64,000 bases of DNA, from assembly GCA_029582165.1 (NCBI GenBank), contig CM055869.1:7720425-7784424 (forward strand). Reading direction: 5' to 3'. The stretch is from Portulaca oleracea. Taxonomy: Eukaryota > Streptophyta > Magnoliopsida > Caryophyllales > Portulacaceae. This document shows positions 63,693-64,000 of the stretch, piece after piece. Positions within the stretch are counted from its first letter, which is position 1; the number at the start of each line of letters is the position of its first letter. The notes under the pieces are model-generated. The model was given only the letters and a program-made list of their open reading frames with translations. It was not told where the DNA came from and ran no database searches. The position numbers and the translations under genes were made by a program.

Positions 63693-64000
63693 GGCTCTGC
63701 TTAGGAGTTCATAAGAGTAAAGGAGGGTGAGAGTATGGGAGGGTTCATAAGGGTAACTGCTTTACCTTGCTTGGGAGAGCAATTTGGAGAGTTCATAAGA
63801 GTAAAATGTTAATTGACATATTTACCCTTTCATCTAGAGTGAGAATGAACATTGTTGCTGAAAAATTGAAATTAGGGCTAGGGGTATAATGATCATTTTC
63901 TATGTTATGTAGATTTTACACTTGTTTACACCCCAAATTGGGGTCTTAAAAAAATAAGAGTAAAGAGGAGTAAAGGGGGGTAAACCCTACTCCCTTTTAC
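63693..64000. mobile_element. MITE, cut by the window end
   Basis: Starts GGCTCTGCTTAGGAGTTCAT after TTA, with GGGAGGGTTCATAAGGGTAA inside. AAGAGGAGTAAAGGGGGGTA and CTACTCCCTTTTAC near the end mirror the AGAGTAAAGGAGGGTGAGAG at the start. The right terminus lies beyond the window. Confidence 0.6.

Overview
This is a stretch of eudicot plant nuclear DNA: AT-rich, no operons, GT-AG introns, plant-type LTR retrotransposons, CACTA, Mutator-like, Helitron, Stowaway and Harbinger-type elements, and a local cluster of plant BAHD acyltransferase genes. I cannot name the species from the sequence. The window is best read as a small tandem BAHD gene family broken up and expanded by nested transposons.

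BAHD cluster (about 2.9-39.2 kb). Three single-exon genes look intact: 3132-4535 (+), 31833-33362 (+) and 34131-35519 (-). Four copies are broken: 10792-11803, 20254-21512, 22208-22430 and 36657-39166. An orphan copy of the BAHD upstream region sits near 27.05-27.19 kb. Flanking blocks are also duplicated (about 6.05-6.6 kb with 27.9-30.9 kb; 21.5-21.96 kb with 33.36-33.79 kb; 22.76-27.0 kb with 62.9-63.7 kb). These paralogous blocks act as related empty sites, so several transposon boundaries can be set to the base.

Transposons inside the cluster. A Mutator-like element at about 8.3-10.8 kb carries a three-exon FAR1-type DNA-binding gene and arrays of an ATGAGCAT repeat. A 1.5 kb relative (36803-38287, 10-bp target duplication) splits one BAHD pseudogene. 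A copia element (13563-19521, TSD CACTA) carries a damaged gag-pol. Two Helitrons (22814-26155 and 28164-30045), a truncated copia 3' end (from 11804), a solo LTR in the promoter of the 31833 gene, and about a dozen MITEs fill most remaining gaps.

Nested giant (39424-62932). A 23.5 kb CACTA element with matching CACTAGTAGAAT termini and an ACA target duplication forms the right third of the window. It carries a TNPA-like gene (+) and a TNPD transposase gene that is cut in two, with the halves in opposite orientations; a single internal inversion explains this. Nested inside it is a 13 kb LTR retrotransposon (48402-61437, TSD ACGTG, LTRs under 1 percent diverged). No gag-pol was recognised in it. 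It holds an antisense plant-mobile-domain (PMD) gene, a dense array of GACGGGTTC/TGGGCC motifs, and about 16 copies of a ~187-bp tandem repeat next to the 3' LTR.

The most unusual features are the PMD-carrying, gag-pol-less retroelement, the inverted TNPD gene, the FAR1-bearing Mutator family with its ATGAGCAT arrays, and signs of gene conversion between BAHD copies.
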